64,000 nucleotides of DNA from Sesamum alatum (lineage: Eukaryota; Streptophyta; Magnoliopsida; Lamiales; Pedaliaceae), in the NCBI GenBank assembly GCA_034509735.1, contig JACGWO010000003.1, forward strand, positions 4,030,001-4,094,000, written 5' to 3'. Positions 11,508 to 23,375 of this stretch are shown in pieces; positions within the stretch are counted from its first letter, which is position 1, and the number at the start of each line of letters is the position of its first letter. A model generated the notes under the pieces. It ran no database searches. It was not told the origin of the DNA and saw nothing but the letters and a program-made list of their open reading frames with translations. The position numbers and the translations under genes were made by a program.

Positions 11508-11981
11508 CAAAGAATCTGAGAAAGGTAAGAAAAGGTCGTGTGCTCAGACTGTGATGTATCCTATAGAGTTGGAAGTTCCGGAATATACTGTTACTTTGTA
11601 TTTGGTTCTTGGAGTCTATCTCAAGCTTTATATGTTGATAATACAACATAATTGATGCTTTGTAGAATTAAATTTCTAGACTCGTGTTTATCTTTTCTGC
11701 ACCTATCTCGAGTTTGAGGAAACGTTTGGATGGTATTCTCCATTTCGAATACATGTTAGAACTTAGGACATAGTCACAGACGACTAGAAACTTTACATTG
11801 TACGTGAGCTGCCATAAACATGCTATCCAATCTCTTTATAAGTTAAGTTTTGGAATTTGCTTAACTTGAAACAAACGAATAAGAGTTGTTCGGGTGAGTT
11901 TATAAATTTAATGAATATCTTATAAGATATTTGTCAGTGCTAATATTTTTTTCTTAATAATATGTCTATTAGATTAAAAAA

Positions 11982-13290
11982 TTATAATGTTAGGAGTGTA
12001 TAAATCTTTACGAAAAACATACGAAGTTGTGACTCAAGGTGGATAGTGGATTGGGCCAATAATGGTCCTGCTACAGGAGTTGGCAAAGTGCGTAATGAAG
12101 TCCATAGAAAGTTGAGGTATAAGCGAAGCATTGAGTAGAAGCAAGTAATGAAGTCCATGGAAAGTTGAGCTATAAGCGAAGCATTGAGTAGAAGCAAGGA
12201 AAGGCCGCGGGACCTTCCATCAACCACAACTTTTTCCTTCCCTAGTTTGTAACGTATCTCGTAGTTGTAGAATAGTAGCTTGGACAACCATTTTTATTGT
12301 TTCGGGGTTTGAATATTTTGGTTGATGAGGCAATGAATACTCCTGTGATTGTAGGAAAAATATGATACTGTGTTGTGGAAAAACTAGCGTCTTGAAAGCG
12401 AAATTCCAGTACTACCGAGGTGCAAAAAGGAATAACTGATTGCTCTTCAAGGTTCACACTGTTGTGCCCTCTAACACTTGCACTCATGGTAGAGAGTGTG
12501 AAACAACTCATTCAGAATAACACTAAGAAAGAGAGGAAACATAAGCAATGAGGGAGAAGAAGCTCGGTTTTTGGATGATCAAATAAAGCACTAACTGAAG
12601 CTGCTTATAAGAAAAAGAAAAGGGCCTTGAACGTTGAGAAAAATATGCAGCAGGTCTCTATCTCTACGGAAACATAAAAACAAATATAAGGGAAATTTTT
12701 CTCAATCGCTAAGACATGATCAACTTTGAACATATATGCAAGATTTTAGTATAATTTTTCAAAAAACTGAATATAACCACACAGCCTAACCCGGGATGGG
12801 TGGGAGCAGGCATTGTCATTCTTCCAAAATCCACCAACTCACCCTTCTTATTTTACAAGCAACAAGAGACTCAATATATGTAAGAAGAAGGTTGGTTGTG
12901 AAATATGTGGGACAAAGAAAAAGATAAGGCTTTACTTTTAGTCGTTCCCAGCAGTGATCTGTGTAAATATGAAAAAGCCGTCCTAATAAATATTGTCTCC
13001 ACTTCTTAACTGCTTCTATAATGGCAAATAACTCTCTAACATACTGATGAATTTTGCTCTCTTGTGCACATTTTTTTTCATTGAGAAAGCTATGAGATGC
13101 CTATCACAAAAACAACCATCGAGGACGCATCCGAGGTCATTTCAAATGGAATCAAGAAATCATGGAGGGCCAGGTTTGGCAGCGATGTCATAACCTGTTT
13201 CAGGTTCTTAAAGCACTAAGATGCAGACTCTGTCCAGCAGAAAGGTCAAGTCCTAATAAGTTGGTTAATGGGCCTGCAATAGTGACATAA
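11982..13290 (-). pseudogene. Ty3/gypsy pol remnant (RT/RNase H to integrase start)
   Basis: Minus-strand translation in shifting frames gives an ordered series of gypsy pol motifs. About 13290-13100 has a NLKQVMTSLPTLALHDF-like stretch and MTSDASS. About 13110-12950 has YVRELFAIIEAVKKWRQYLL followed by TDH, the RNase H region. About 12290-12200 has SKLLFYNYEIRYKLGKEKVV, a version of the KLLGYDFEIxYKPG motif at the RNase H/integrase junction. Stops and frameshifts occur throughout and no LTR is found. A 54-bp tandem duplication sits inside at 12092-12199. A pararetrovirus was considered and not favoured. Confidence 0.75.
12092..12199. repeat. Two-copy tandem repeat of about 54 bp
   Basis: The unit GTAATGAAGTCCAT...GTAGAAGCAA occurs twice in succession (12092-12144 and 12145-12199) with a few substitutions, inside the gypsy remnant. 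Confidence 0.8.
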
Positions 13291-14340
13291 TTACTAATAA
13301 ACCTTCTGTAAAATCTGAAAAGGAATACACAAAAACACGAAAAGAAGAGGGAAGTCAAAGAAGCACTTACGGGGGAAGATAGTAAGTGGAAGGGAGGGCG
13401 CTAAAATCGACGAATAATTGCCTGAAAATCACCTCACCAAGTTCTCGTCAAAACACGCCGGCACGACCAGCGGCGACCGTGGCATGGCGCCATGGTCGTC
13501 TTGCTCATATCACCCCTTCACCAAGTCCCTTTCTAGGAAGATTTTGGTGAGACGAAGAAGGGAACGAGGAAGAAACTTATTCAACAAGTACCTCGCTTGG
13601 GTATGTATATTGGAATATTTAATTGAGTGGAAAAAGCACTTAGTCAATCAGATAGGGCAAGCCGTTGACTGAACTCTTGTTCAGAATTATTATAAGGAGC
13701 GCTTGAAGTCTGCATACCTGATTCAACTCCCAAATATTTCCTCAAATATTCAGGAGTTTGGGAATTGTTAATGGAGGATAATTTTAACAAAGGACAAAGG
13801 GGTCATTTTCTCAAGAAGATAATAAAAATGAAACCACTTATTCTAGGGTTATATGTAGGGATAATAATATTTATATCCCTTTATCTATTGTGTTTTTACA
13901 TAAATTATTCATATTTTTCTAAAAAATTACACGAATCAATCCTAGAGGCTTTTAAAATTTAAAAATACTCTTATTGACTCGATCATTGTGAAGAGGACAT
14001 TTATCAAATTAGAACGTGCTCGAATCACTTACCTCTATTCCATCTCCTATCAACTTAAATTTTTTTTTTCTTCTCTTTTTTTTTTTTTTTCTTTAGTGAT
14101 TTGCGACAGGATTTTTTGGCAATTTTCATGTTTCCATCGTTTATGTCCACTGCAAAATCGATTGTGCAACGGATTTTCTTTGTTGTCCTTTATATAAATT
14201 TTCATCGCTATAATTTATTCTTTCTATAGTGTATAAATTAGGCTCTAATTAAGAAAATATTACTCTAGTCAGGAAAATCTTTGTCTTTGTTAGTGCGTGT
14301 TGCCTTAAATTACCCAAAAGATAGATTTAATTGATTAAGA
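13291..14340. other. Intergenic, nothing firmly recognised
   Basis: The open frames at 13418-13672 and 13765-14197 have no recognisable domain. A TTTCTATAGTG string near 14220-14230 resembles a degenerate CACTA terminus, but no partner end was found. Confidence 0.4.
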
Positions 14341-15090
14341 CAGTGTTTATGCGAACTTCGAAAAAATACTTTTCATTTTTCCGATTGATAAAAATATTTT
14401 TCCAATGTTTGGGATGTCAACTTTTATTTTTGAATTTGCTATAAAAAACACTTTTAAGCCAAAAGCTAGAAGCACATTGGGGGTGCTTTTAGCTGCTTTG
14501 GCTTTTTTGTAAATAAATATATTCAACTTTTTTTTGAACTACTTTACCCTCACTATAATAATTTTAATTCGATTTTATCTTTTATTTTTTAATTTTTATT
14601 CAAAATTTTTCTTCTAAAGTTGATGTCAGAATTTTCAAATAATTTAAATAATTTGTCACTAACAAATTAAATTTATAATTTCACATATTTAATATTTCAA
14701 ATTTTGATATTTTATTTTCTATATTATATGATATCATTCCTAAATTTTAGAAAAATATAAATTCAATTGCTTGGAATAATTAAAAAATACATTTTTTCTC
14801 AATCGTGCAACCTTATTTATTGTGCGTAAATGAACAATTTATGTTGAAATATACATTTAATTTTTCAATTAGTATTCAATTTTAATAGTATAAATGATAA
14901 TCATTTTAAAAAATTTAAATGTGAGATATACTAGTTGAAATAAAATTATTATTTTTGAAAAAAATAATTATTATAATAAAAAAGAGAAGTACAAATATTA
15001 AGTAAAATAACATCTTTTTAAAATATAAAGACAAAACGGTTTTAATTAATTAAGCTTATTTTAGAAGTATTTTTTCCCCAAACACTATCC
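14341..15090. repeat. Possible hAT-like MITE
   Basis: CAGTGTTTATGCGAACTTCG... at 14341 is echoed in inverse by ...AAGTATTTTTTCCCCAAACACTAT near 15065-15088. The interior contains GTGCTTTTAGCTGCTTTGGC-like text typical of common plant MITEs. No target-site duplication could be matched, so the boundaries are guesses. Confidence 0.35.
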
Positions 15091-15425
15091 AATTTAACTT
15101 TTATTTGATTTTCACTTTTTTTACAAATATTATCTACCTTTGATTCTGCAACAATTTTTATTTTATTTTTTTCAAAAATCGCTTTTCTAAAAGCAAAAGT
15201 AATTCTCACAATCACTCCCTGATAGACACATTCTGATAACTTACATATTCAAAATTTAAAATTTGAAACCACCGTGAATTAAGTTTCAAAATTATGTGAA
15301 TTTGGACTTTGGTCAAAGAACTCCTTTATTGTAATATATATAGTATAAAATCTCCAAGATATAACAGATGAAACTATATATAGACAAAAATGATGTGCAT
15401 TAAATTGCTATTTCACATATCTGAC

Positions 15426-15426
15426 G

Positions 15427-15454
<28 letters not shown>
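15426..15454. repeat. (TA)n microsatellite
   Basis: An uninterrupted AT alternation of about 29 bp, just before the CACTA element B terminus. Confidence 0.9.
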
Positions 15455-15458
<4 letters not shown>

Positions 15459-15539
15459 TTTTTATAAAATCTGTGGCACAATTCCTTCAATAAAATCACA
15501 ACACTACAAAAAAAATGCGGGAATAAAAACGGATAGAGA

Positions 15540-16130
15540 CGACCGTTTTAGTTACCATTCCAAATAGGAACAGTTGTGGAAACAGTTGTGGAACGATAAA
15601 CCGTTGATAACGTCCCAGTCGTGCTAATTGTAACACAAATTAATAGGAATGGACCGACCGTTCCTATTAGAGTGCCAAAAATGGTGAGCCAATTTGTACA
15701 CCTACAACCGTTCCTAAAGGGGACCTGATATATTTTGGACTTCAATTTGGAACACATGTGTAAGATTTGGAATGGCACGCCGACTGAGAACCGTTACTAT
15801 ATGTGTTCCAAAGACCGGGTCTATATGGACCGGTGGACTGACCGTTCCAACATGTAGTCCTACAGAAGACCCTTTTACGCCATGGGAAAAAATGTAATGC
15901 AATTACCGTTCCAAATTATGGGTATATAGTAAGTGCAATATTGTAACAAGTACCATTCCAAATTGTACTCCAAGTGGGAATGGTCCTTTTGAGTGTGCCT
16001 CATACCGTTCCTAATATGCGCTAACGGCTATATTACAACGGTAACATTACCGTTCCTGTTTTCTCTCTTGAGACCGTTCCTAAAGCTGGAACAACGACTA
16101 TATTTCAACGGCTAGTTTTGTGTTCCAAAT
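15540..16130. repeat. 5' subterminal repeat array of CACTA B
   Basis: Many copies of CCGTTCC(T/A)AA and its inverse GGAACGGT are spread at short irregular intervals, as in the 3' array. This is typical of CACTA subterminal transposase binding regions. Confidence 0.8.
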
Positions 16131-16440
16131 AATATTCCAATGCCCGTTCCAATATTTTCTATATATATGTCCTCCTTCTTTGTCATTGTTCTTATACTTA
16201 CTCTCCAACCCATTTTGTTGTAACTCCCCCCTTGATTCTTTATACGGAAGATCGAACATATCAATTACCGAGCGCGAATTTGCATTGATATTGATAGGTG
16301 TTTTGCTCAGGTAAGTATGCAAAATTCTGTTATTTTTGCATTTATATATTTATATATAATTTACTCTCGTCATTTAATTGCGTACTGTTGTGAATTATAC
16401 GTTGGACCAATCATGTTAAGACAGTTGAAGAAATGGATGT

Positions 16441-19400
16441 ATGATCGAGTTTGAGGATGGTATGACACTGGAGTTTGAGGATGGTGTTACAACATTTTTA
16501 GAATGGGTCCAGTCTCAGCGTGCATATATTGACGGGGACAAGATTAAGTGTCCCTGCCGGAAGTGCAAAAACGAACAGTTCAAAACACCAGACGAGGTAA
16601 ACTTTGATTTGTGTATGAAAGGGTTTATCCAGAGTACTATAATTGGACTTCGCATGGTGAGGAGAGGGTGCAGGAATACTTTGAAGCATTGACGGCGCCC
16701 CCTGTGCAGCAACAGCAAACGCCACCCGTTCAGGATGAGGGTAGTTCGCATTGGGATGATGTGGCTCAGATGGATTGGGCGCAGAGGATGGTATTCGATG
16801 CCCCCGGGCTGTCATTCTGGTCTTCGTACAACCAGGAGGGACCGACTGATGATGGTACTCGGTATTGTCTCCATCTGATGTGGGTCCTAGTTTATATTAT
16901 GATTCGGGGCCCTATGATTATGTGTCTGGCTTGTCAGACCGTTTTTTTTTTTATGTAGTTCATGCTGCGGACCAACCTTTGTGGAATGGCTGCACCACCC
17001 CTCACTTGGCGTTAATTGCCTCTTTGGTGAATATCAAGGCCGAACGGAGTTTTTCCGAGCATACATATGATCGGTTATGCCTGTGGGCTGATACTGTAAT
17101 GCCCCACGATCACACTTTCCCCGCCGATTATTACAATACGAAGAAATTGATAAGAGAATTGGGTTTACCAGTTCAGAAGATTGATGCTTGCAAAAACGGT
17201 TGCATGTTGTACTGGAAGGACGATATTGATTTCGAATATTGCAAGTTCTGTGGAGACGCTAGGTACAAGCCCACTAGGGACATAAATCCTAAACGCAAGA
17301 AGTCCCCGTATGTCATTCTTAGGTATCTACCGATTACCCCTCGGCTGCAGAGGTTGTATGCGTCGGAGGTCACAGCAGAGCATATGGCTTGGCATGCGAG
17401 CCATCAGACGGAGGAAGGATCCATGTGTCATCCGTCCGATGCAAAGGCTTGGAAGCATTTTGACCGGACGTATCTTGATTTTGCAGCTGAACCGAGGAAT
17501 GTTAGACTTGAGTTGTGCATGGTTGAGTTTGCACCGCACGACCAGTATGGTAAAACTTACTCATGTTGGCCCGTGATACTTACACCTTACAATCTCCCAC
17601 TGAAAATGTGCATGAAGTCTGAGTTATATGTTCCTAACGATGGTGATCCCTGGCCCATCGAATCCCAAACATCTTATCGATGTCTACTTGGAGCCGTTGA
17701 TCGAGGAATTGCAGAATTTATGGCATGTGAGTGTACATACACACGATACTGCGACAAACCAGGTATTCATGATGCATGCCGCATTGATGTGGACATTGAA
17801 CGACCTTCCTGCTTATGGTATGACATCTGAATGGAGTACCGCCGGTGTTATGGGGTGTCCATTTTGTATGGAGGACACACGGACATTCTATTTACAGCAC
17901 GGTTGGAAGGCATGCTATTTTGACTCCCACAGGCAATTCCTACCACCGGTCCATCCTTATCGCAGGAACAAGAAAGCCTTCACTAAAAATCGAATGGAGA
18001 GGAAGGTTGCATGTCCGAGGCTAACTGGAGAACAGATTCGAACCCGTGTCGATGCATTTAGTGTGGCTGTCGAACAACCGTTGAGTGAACCGGAAGGCTA
18101 CGGTGTCGACCAAGAGTGGACGAAGAAAAGCATATTGTGGGAGCTTGAATACTGGGGGGCGCATCTGATACGACACAATCTTGATGTCATGCATATTGAG
18201 AAGAATGTGTTCAATAATATATTCAATACTATGATGGACATCAAGGGAAAAACAAAGGACAATCTGAATGCACGGAAGGATATGAAGATCATATGTAGGT
18301 CGAAGCTTGAGGTGGACGAAAAGAGACCGAACATGATGCCCAAGGCGGTATATACACTGATGAAGGAGCAAAAGAAGAAGATATATGAGTGGATTCGTTG
18401 TCTTAGGTTTCCTGATGGGCATGCCTCTAACTTGGCCCGTTGCGTCGACCTGAAGGAGTTGATGATGCACGGCATGAAGAGCCATGATTATCATGTATTC
18501 ATGCAGAAATTGATTTCGGTTGCTTTCCGTGAAATGCTTCCAGAGCACGTGTGGGGGACCTTGACGGAAGTGAGCCTTCTATTCCAGATCCTATGCTCAA
18601 CAACACTAGATGTGGCCAAGGTAAAAGAATTGGAAGATAGTGTAGCCGTCATCATGTGCAACCTCGAGAAAATTTTTCCTCCTTCCTTTTTCGACTCAAT
18701 GGAGCATCTAATTGTTCACCTTCCACATGAGGCGCGCGTTGGGGGCCCCGTGCAATACAGGTGGATGTACCCATTTGAAAGGTAATTAAATAATTAATAC
18801 TGTTAAATATATATTTATTATTTGCATTTTAATAAATTTTCATATGAATAGATTCCTACGCGATTTGAAGAAAAAGGTGAAAATCAAAGCACACATCGAG
18901 GCGTCAATTGTAGAGGCTTATATTGTCGAAGAAATTGGACTTTTCTCCTCGCACTACTTCGAACCGCACATTCTCTGCAAGCGAAACAGACCCGGTCGGA
19001 ATGATGATCTCACGAGCAACGACGATCGAATAATTCGGTCCATTTTCAATTACCCAGGTCGAGCAAGTGGAGCCTCGAAGAAGAGATGGCTGAGCGGGGA
19101 GGAACTTCATGCTATCGAGACATACGTCTTGTGTAATTGTGAAGTAGTTGCACCGTACTACGAGTAAATGTCTTATACAAACGTAATTATCTCGTATGGA
19201 TCATTTCAATTTCAATTACATGTATATTTATAACTATTAGTTTTACTATAACAGGTAATTCCTGAATGAACTGTTCGAGCAACACAATTCGGAGAACTTG
19301 ATAATTGATCAACTAGTGGTGACACAATTCAAGGATTGGTTCAAGGCTCGTGTAAGTATCATCGATTTCTTGTAAATGTGATATGCTCATTAATTTGTAA

Positions 19401-20132
19401 TGATTGGTTCAATTTCTATATATATCATTAATTGCAGGTGAAACCCGAATTGAATCACACAAACGAGGAATTGTTGAAGTTGCATTATTGGGGGCCAAGA
19501 GCAGAAGTGACGACATACCCATCTTACTTCGTCAATGGCTTCAATTTCCACACTGAACGTCACAATGTCGGGAAGTCAAAAATTAATTGTGGTGTTTGTG
19601 TCAAAAGCTCATCATATACAGACACGGATTCTGACTTCTATAGAATTTTGGAAGAGATAATTCAGCTAGATTATCCACTAATTCCGAACATGCACATTGT
19701 ACTATTTAATTTTCGTTGGGTCGATCCAGTCAGAGGCATGAAGATACACCCTCGTTATCATGTCGTTGATGTCAACTTCAAAAAGCTCTACCAAAAGAAT
19801 GAACCATACTGGCACAACAAGCAGTACAAGTATACTACGCAGATTACCCGAGCATGAAGAAGGACAAAGTCGAGTTGAAAGCTGTTTGCAAAATCAAGGC
19901 TCGAAGAGCAATCGATGACTCGCGATGGACCGAGGTCGCCTATCAGATGGATGAAGTCGTACCTAGTCCAGATGTTGTAATAGATAACCAAACATTTGAA
20001 CTGCATGACCCAACGGGAATACAATTGGTCATTGATCATGGAGTAGGGCCATCGCGCTCGCCAGACAGTGAATCTGAAGAAGAAGATGAAGATAGCTTTG
20101 ACGAGGTTGAGTCCGATGAAGAGACTTATTGA
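16441..20132 (+). pseudogene. TNP2-family CACTA transposase, frameshifted
   Basis: Domains in order are as follows. A transposase-associated N-terminal domain with KCPCRKCKNE lies at about 16441-16680. The TNP2 core (17000-18780) includes HAADQPLWNGC, KNGCMLYW, CKFCGDARYKP, the diagnostic LDVMHIEKNVFNN at about 18180-18220, and a DUF4218-like tail ending near 18781. A further exon (18852-19163) begins after a GT-AG intron, then a short one follows at about 19256-19351. The last (19439-20132) is DUF4216-like, with WVDPVRGM and a glutamate/aspartate-rich C-terminus. Frame changes are needed near 16625, 16860, 17625 and 19805, and a stop is read at the start of the short exon (near 19261), so it cannot make an intact protein. 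This family catalyses CACTA cut-and-paste transposition. Minus-strand open frames at 18021-18548 are shadows. Confidence 0.9.
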
Positions 20133-21866
20133 ATTTTCCAAAAGGTTTCTGTAATTTTTTTATTACAGCATTGTAAAAATTGTATTCGATAGATGTATTT
20201 TGATTATTCTAAGAAATCATAATAAATTTTAAAAATAGGAACAGATATTTTATTCTAACCATCGTTCCTAATACAGGTACAACTATTTGTATAGGTGCCA
20301 AACAAAAAAAAATGAGGGAAATTTGAAATAGGAACGGTCAAATTGTATCGGGACCGTTCCTATTTGAGGTACAATATTTCAAATATGGCGGCTATTTAAA
20401 AAAAAATGAGGAAAATTTGAATTAGGAACGGTCAAATTTTATCGGGACCGTTCCTATTTGAGGTACAATATTTCAAATATGGCGGCCAATCAAAAAAAAT
20501 GAGGGAAATTTGAATTAGGAACGGTAAGTGATCCCCCGTCCGCCTCCCGCTGCTTGCTCGTGTTATCGCCTCCCGCCTCCCGCCGCCTGTTTCAGACGAT
20601 CGCCCTCAGCCGCCGCCGCCTGCTCCTGTTACCGCCTCCCGCCACCGCCTGCACCACTACCAAGTAGGGTTTTATAAACCCTATTTTTTTTTTATTTTCT
20701 GTTTTGCATTTTCTGAAAAATGCATGATCTCAAAATGCATTTTTTTTTTGTTGTTTTGCATTTTATGTAATTTGTTATATTTCTGCAATTTTCTGTAAAT
20801 TTCTATAATTTTTCGCTTTTTTCTTTGGAAACTTCTATAAATGTAATTAGTGTTGTAAATGTTAATGTTATTTTATTTGTTTATTTATATAAATGTAAAT
20901 GTTTTGAACAAATGAATATTAAATTCTGTAAATGTTGATATATTTTTAATTTCTATAATTTTCTACCATTTTTCACATTTTTGCTGTAATTAGTGTTGTT
21001 AATTAGTGATGGAATTTTCTGTAATATATGGAATTTCTGTAATTGTTGGATATAGGATAATTATAAAATTTGGTGAAAATACATAATAAATTTCATGTAT
21101 ACAATTGTGGAAAAAAAACTAAAAATTCTAGAATTTTTTATGAAAATAAAACTGTAATTTACAAATTTTCTGTAATTTTTACATAAATTTGGGTAATTTT
21201 CTGTAATTTGTCAAAATTTTGGTAATTTTATGAAATTTAAGAAAATTGGGGTAATTTTCTGTAATTTGTGAAATTTTTTTGTTAATTTTCTGAAATTTAT
21301 GAAAATTTGGGTAGTTTTATGAATTTTTTGAAAATTTTGGGTAATTTTCTATCATTTGTTAAAATTTTGGTAATTTTATGAAAATTTTGGTAATTTTATG
21401 TAATTTTTCAAAAATTTCTTAATTTTCTGTAATTTAAGAAAATTTTAGTAATTTTCTGTAATTTGTGAAAAATTTGTTAATTTTCTGAAATTTTAGTAAA
21501 TTTGGGTAATTTTCTATAATATTCTGTAAGGATATAGGCAAATATTAGTATTTAGTATAAATATATAGGAAAATACAAGGATTTAGTGCAATTTTAGGGT
21601 CAAATTTTGAAATTTAGTATAAATATATAGAAAAATAGAAGGATTTAGTTCAATTTTAGGGTCAAATTTTGGGATTTAGTATAAATATCGAGAAAAAAAA
21701 TTAGGATTTAGTGTAATTAACCGTCAATTTCGGGTTATAGTATATATTTTAGAAAATAATATTAGGATTTAGTAAACATTGTAGGAAAAATTGGGATTCA
21801 TTATCCAATTATTAATTTAAAAAATTAGAAAAATTCATACGACTAATATTTTTTAAAAAAATTGTA
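20133..21866 (+). other. Spacer between the two CACTA B genes
   Basis: It holds a 94-bp tandem repeat (20310-20527), a CCGCC-rich tract (20530-20660), and a long AT-rich stretch. The latter has a degenerate TTTTCTGTAATTTGTGAAAA-like pattern (about 21150-21520) and a GGATTTAGTATAAATA-like pattern (21540-21800). A similar pattern precedes Ptta copy C (54100-54680), so this is probably a conserved promoter/intron part of the second gene. Confidence 0.6.
20310..20527. repeat. Tandem repeat, unit about 94 bp, 2.3 copies
   Basis: The unit contains AATTTGAAATAGGAACGGTC, then GGGACCGTTCC, and ends with ATATGGCGGC. It recurs from about 20310, 20404 and 20498. Each unit carries a GGAACGG...CCGTTCC inverted pair, the same motif as the subterminal arrays. 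Confidence 0.85.
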
Positions 21867-23375
21867 GATGTCGTGGCCGTGGTCGCGGCGAACCGGCTAT
21901 ACCGCCGGCCGTTGTTGCTTCCCAGGATGAGGAAGCAGTGTTTCGACCACCACCACTGGCAGAGCAGGCACTCGCACCACCTGCGTCGGATCAGCAGCCC
22001 GGTGCGTCTACCGCTGTGCCGGATCAGCAGCCCGGACCATCCACTATTGCACTGGCGGTCGATCCGGCCCGTCCATGGGCTGCCCCACCACCACCACCCC
22101 CACCGGCCCCACCACTCCCACCACCATCCGCGCGCCAGTACATCACACTCGCCGATGCGAGGTATATTTATATTTTTAATTTTTTTTATAATTTAAATTA
22201 ATATTTTAATGTCATACTAATTATTTTATAATTTCAGTTTTGATCGGAAGATCCACGAGCGCATGTACGCGGTCGTGCGAGGACACTATCCCCATCCTTG
22301 GGGCAGTTTGCGCAAGGTGCCGCCAGAGTACCAACTTTTCTGGTTTGAGAGTTTGAAGGTAACGATAATTATTTTTTGTTTTTAAATATTTTAACAATCT
22401 ACTATAATGATATATGTATATTTTTTTTTAATACAGATGACGTACTGGTGGGACGCCGACGACGAGTCGATATTCAAGATCTTCCACGTTGCGTGGGGAA
22501 GTTCCTGAAGAAGAAGAAGTTCGTCCTCGCCAAACAGTCCCTACAGAAGCCGCTATGGCTGGCGAACGAGGTGTGGTGGCAGCTCCACCTGTACTGGGAG
22601 TCCCTGGAGTTCAAGCAGGAGTGCGAGAAGAACAAGGCGAACCGGAACGCCAACCCAGCCGCATCCGCTACTGTGTACTGCGGGGGATCTGTCTCCGTCG
22701 GTATGCACAAGCGGAAATTGGTAATATATCTAATGTTATTTCAATTATTTATTACTATTAAATTAAAATTGTAATAACTGTTTCCCATTTCTTTTTATAA
22801 GAGGAGCAGCTCGGCCGGCCAGTGAAGCAGATGGAGTTATTCTCTAGATGCTACAAGAAGAAGGCCAACGACGGCTGGAGCGGGTCGAGGGCAGTGGAGG
22901 TGGCGGTAAGTTGTAATTAATACATTCTACTTTATTTTTTAAATGTTTAAAAATTTTCTAATTTATTGTAATTATTTTGGCAGGAGATGTTCCAGAAGAT
23001 GATGGAGGATCATCAGTCTCAGGCCCCGTGCAATCCTGAGGATCCTGCTTCCGAATCAGAGGGCTCGGTGGTGCAGACCGAGCAGCAGATGTGGCTCACT
23101 TGCGTCGGGGGCAAGAACAAGGGCCGAGTATTTGGTCTTGGTTCTGAGGCCCTGGGTCTCAGCCAGACCGTTACCTCGCCACCGCCACCGCCACCACCCG
23201 CTCCAAAGCCAGCGCTTTCGTCAAATATGGAGGTCGGTTGGTCCGCCTCGAGGAGATGATGGCGGACCTGATGGGCATGATGAAGGACATGCAGACCAGT
23301 CGCTCTGGCGCCGGCCCGTCACGGCCTCCTAGAGACCCCATCCTTCCAGACATTGACGAGATGGACGACGAGTAG
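21867..23375 (+). pseudogene. Ptta/En/Spm-type transposon protein (copy B)
   Basis: The exon series has GT-AG borders. A proline/alanine-rich first exon (about 21867-22162) begins with a GRGRG stretch and ends ARQYITLADARY. The second (about 22238-22359) contains FDRKIHERMYAVVRGHYPHP. The third (22438-22720) has MTYWWDADDESIFKIFHVAW, then LWLANEVWWQL, then ECEKNKANRNANPAASATVY. The fourth (about 22801-22901) has QLGRPVKQMELFSRCYKKK. The last (22984-23375) has MFQKMMEDHQSQ, TEQQMWLTCVGG and GRVFGLGSEA, then an acidic end. A frame change occurs near 22495 (GGGGAAG) and another near 23255, so it is dead. Homologous exons form copies A and C. In En/Spm elements the equivalent second product assists transposition. 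Confidence 0.85.

Noticed and set aside
11982..13290. Possible endogenous pararetrovirus
   Set aside because: The RNase H and junction motifs fit Ty3/gypsy pol, and no coat- or movement-protein-like sequence is nearby.
13418..13672. Candidate small protein gene (84 codons)
   Set aside because: No signal peptide, domain, splice structure or codon pattern supports it. It overlaps the edge of a decayed gypsy region.
15540..16130. CRISPR-like regularly spaced repeats
   Set aside because: The CCGTTCC motifs are short, irregularly spaced, in both orientations and tied to CACTA termini. This is a plant nuclear sequence.
18021..18548. Minus-strand open frames up to 175 codons
   Set aside because: Antisense shadows of the TNP2 core exon, where the plus strand has clear family motifs.
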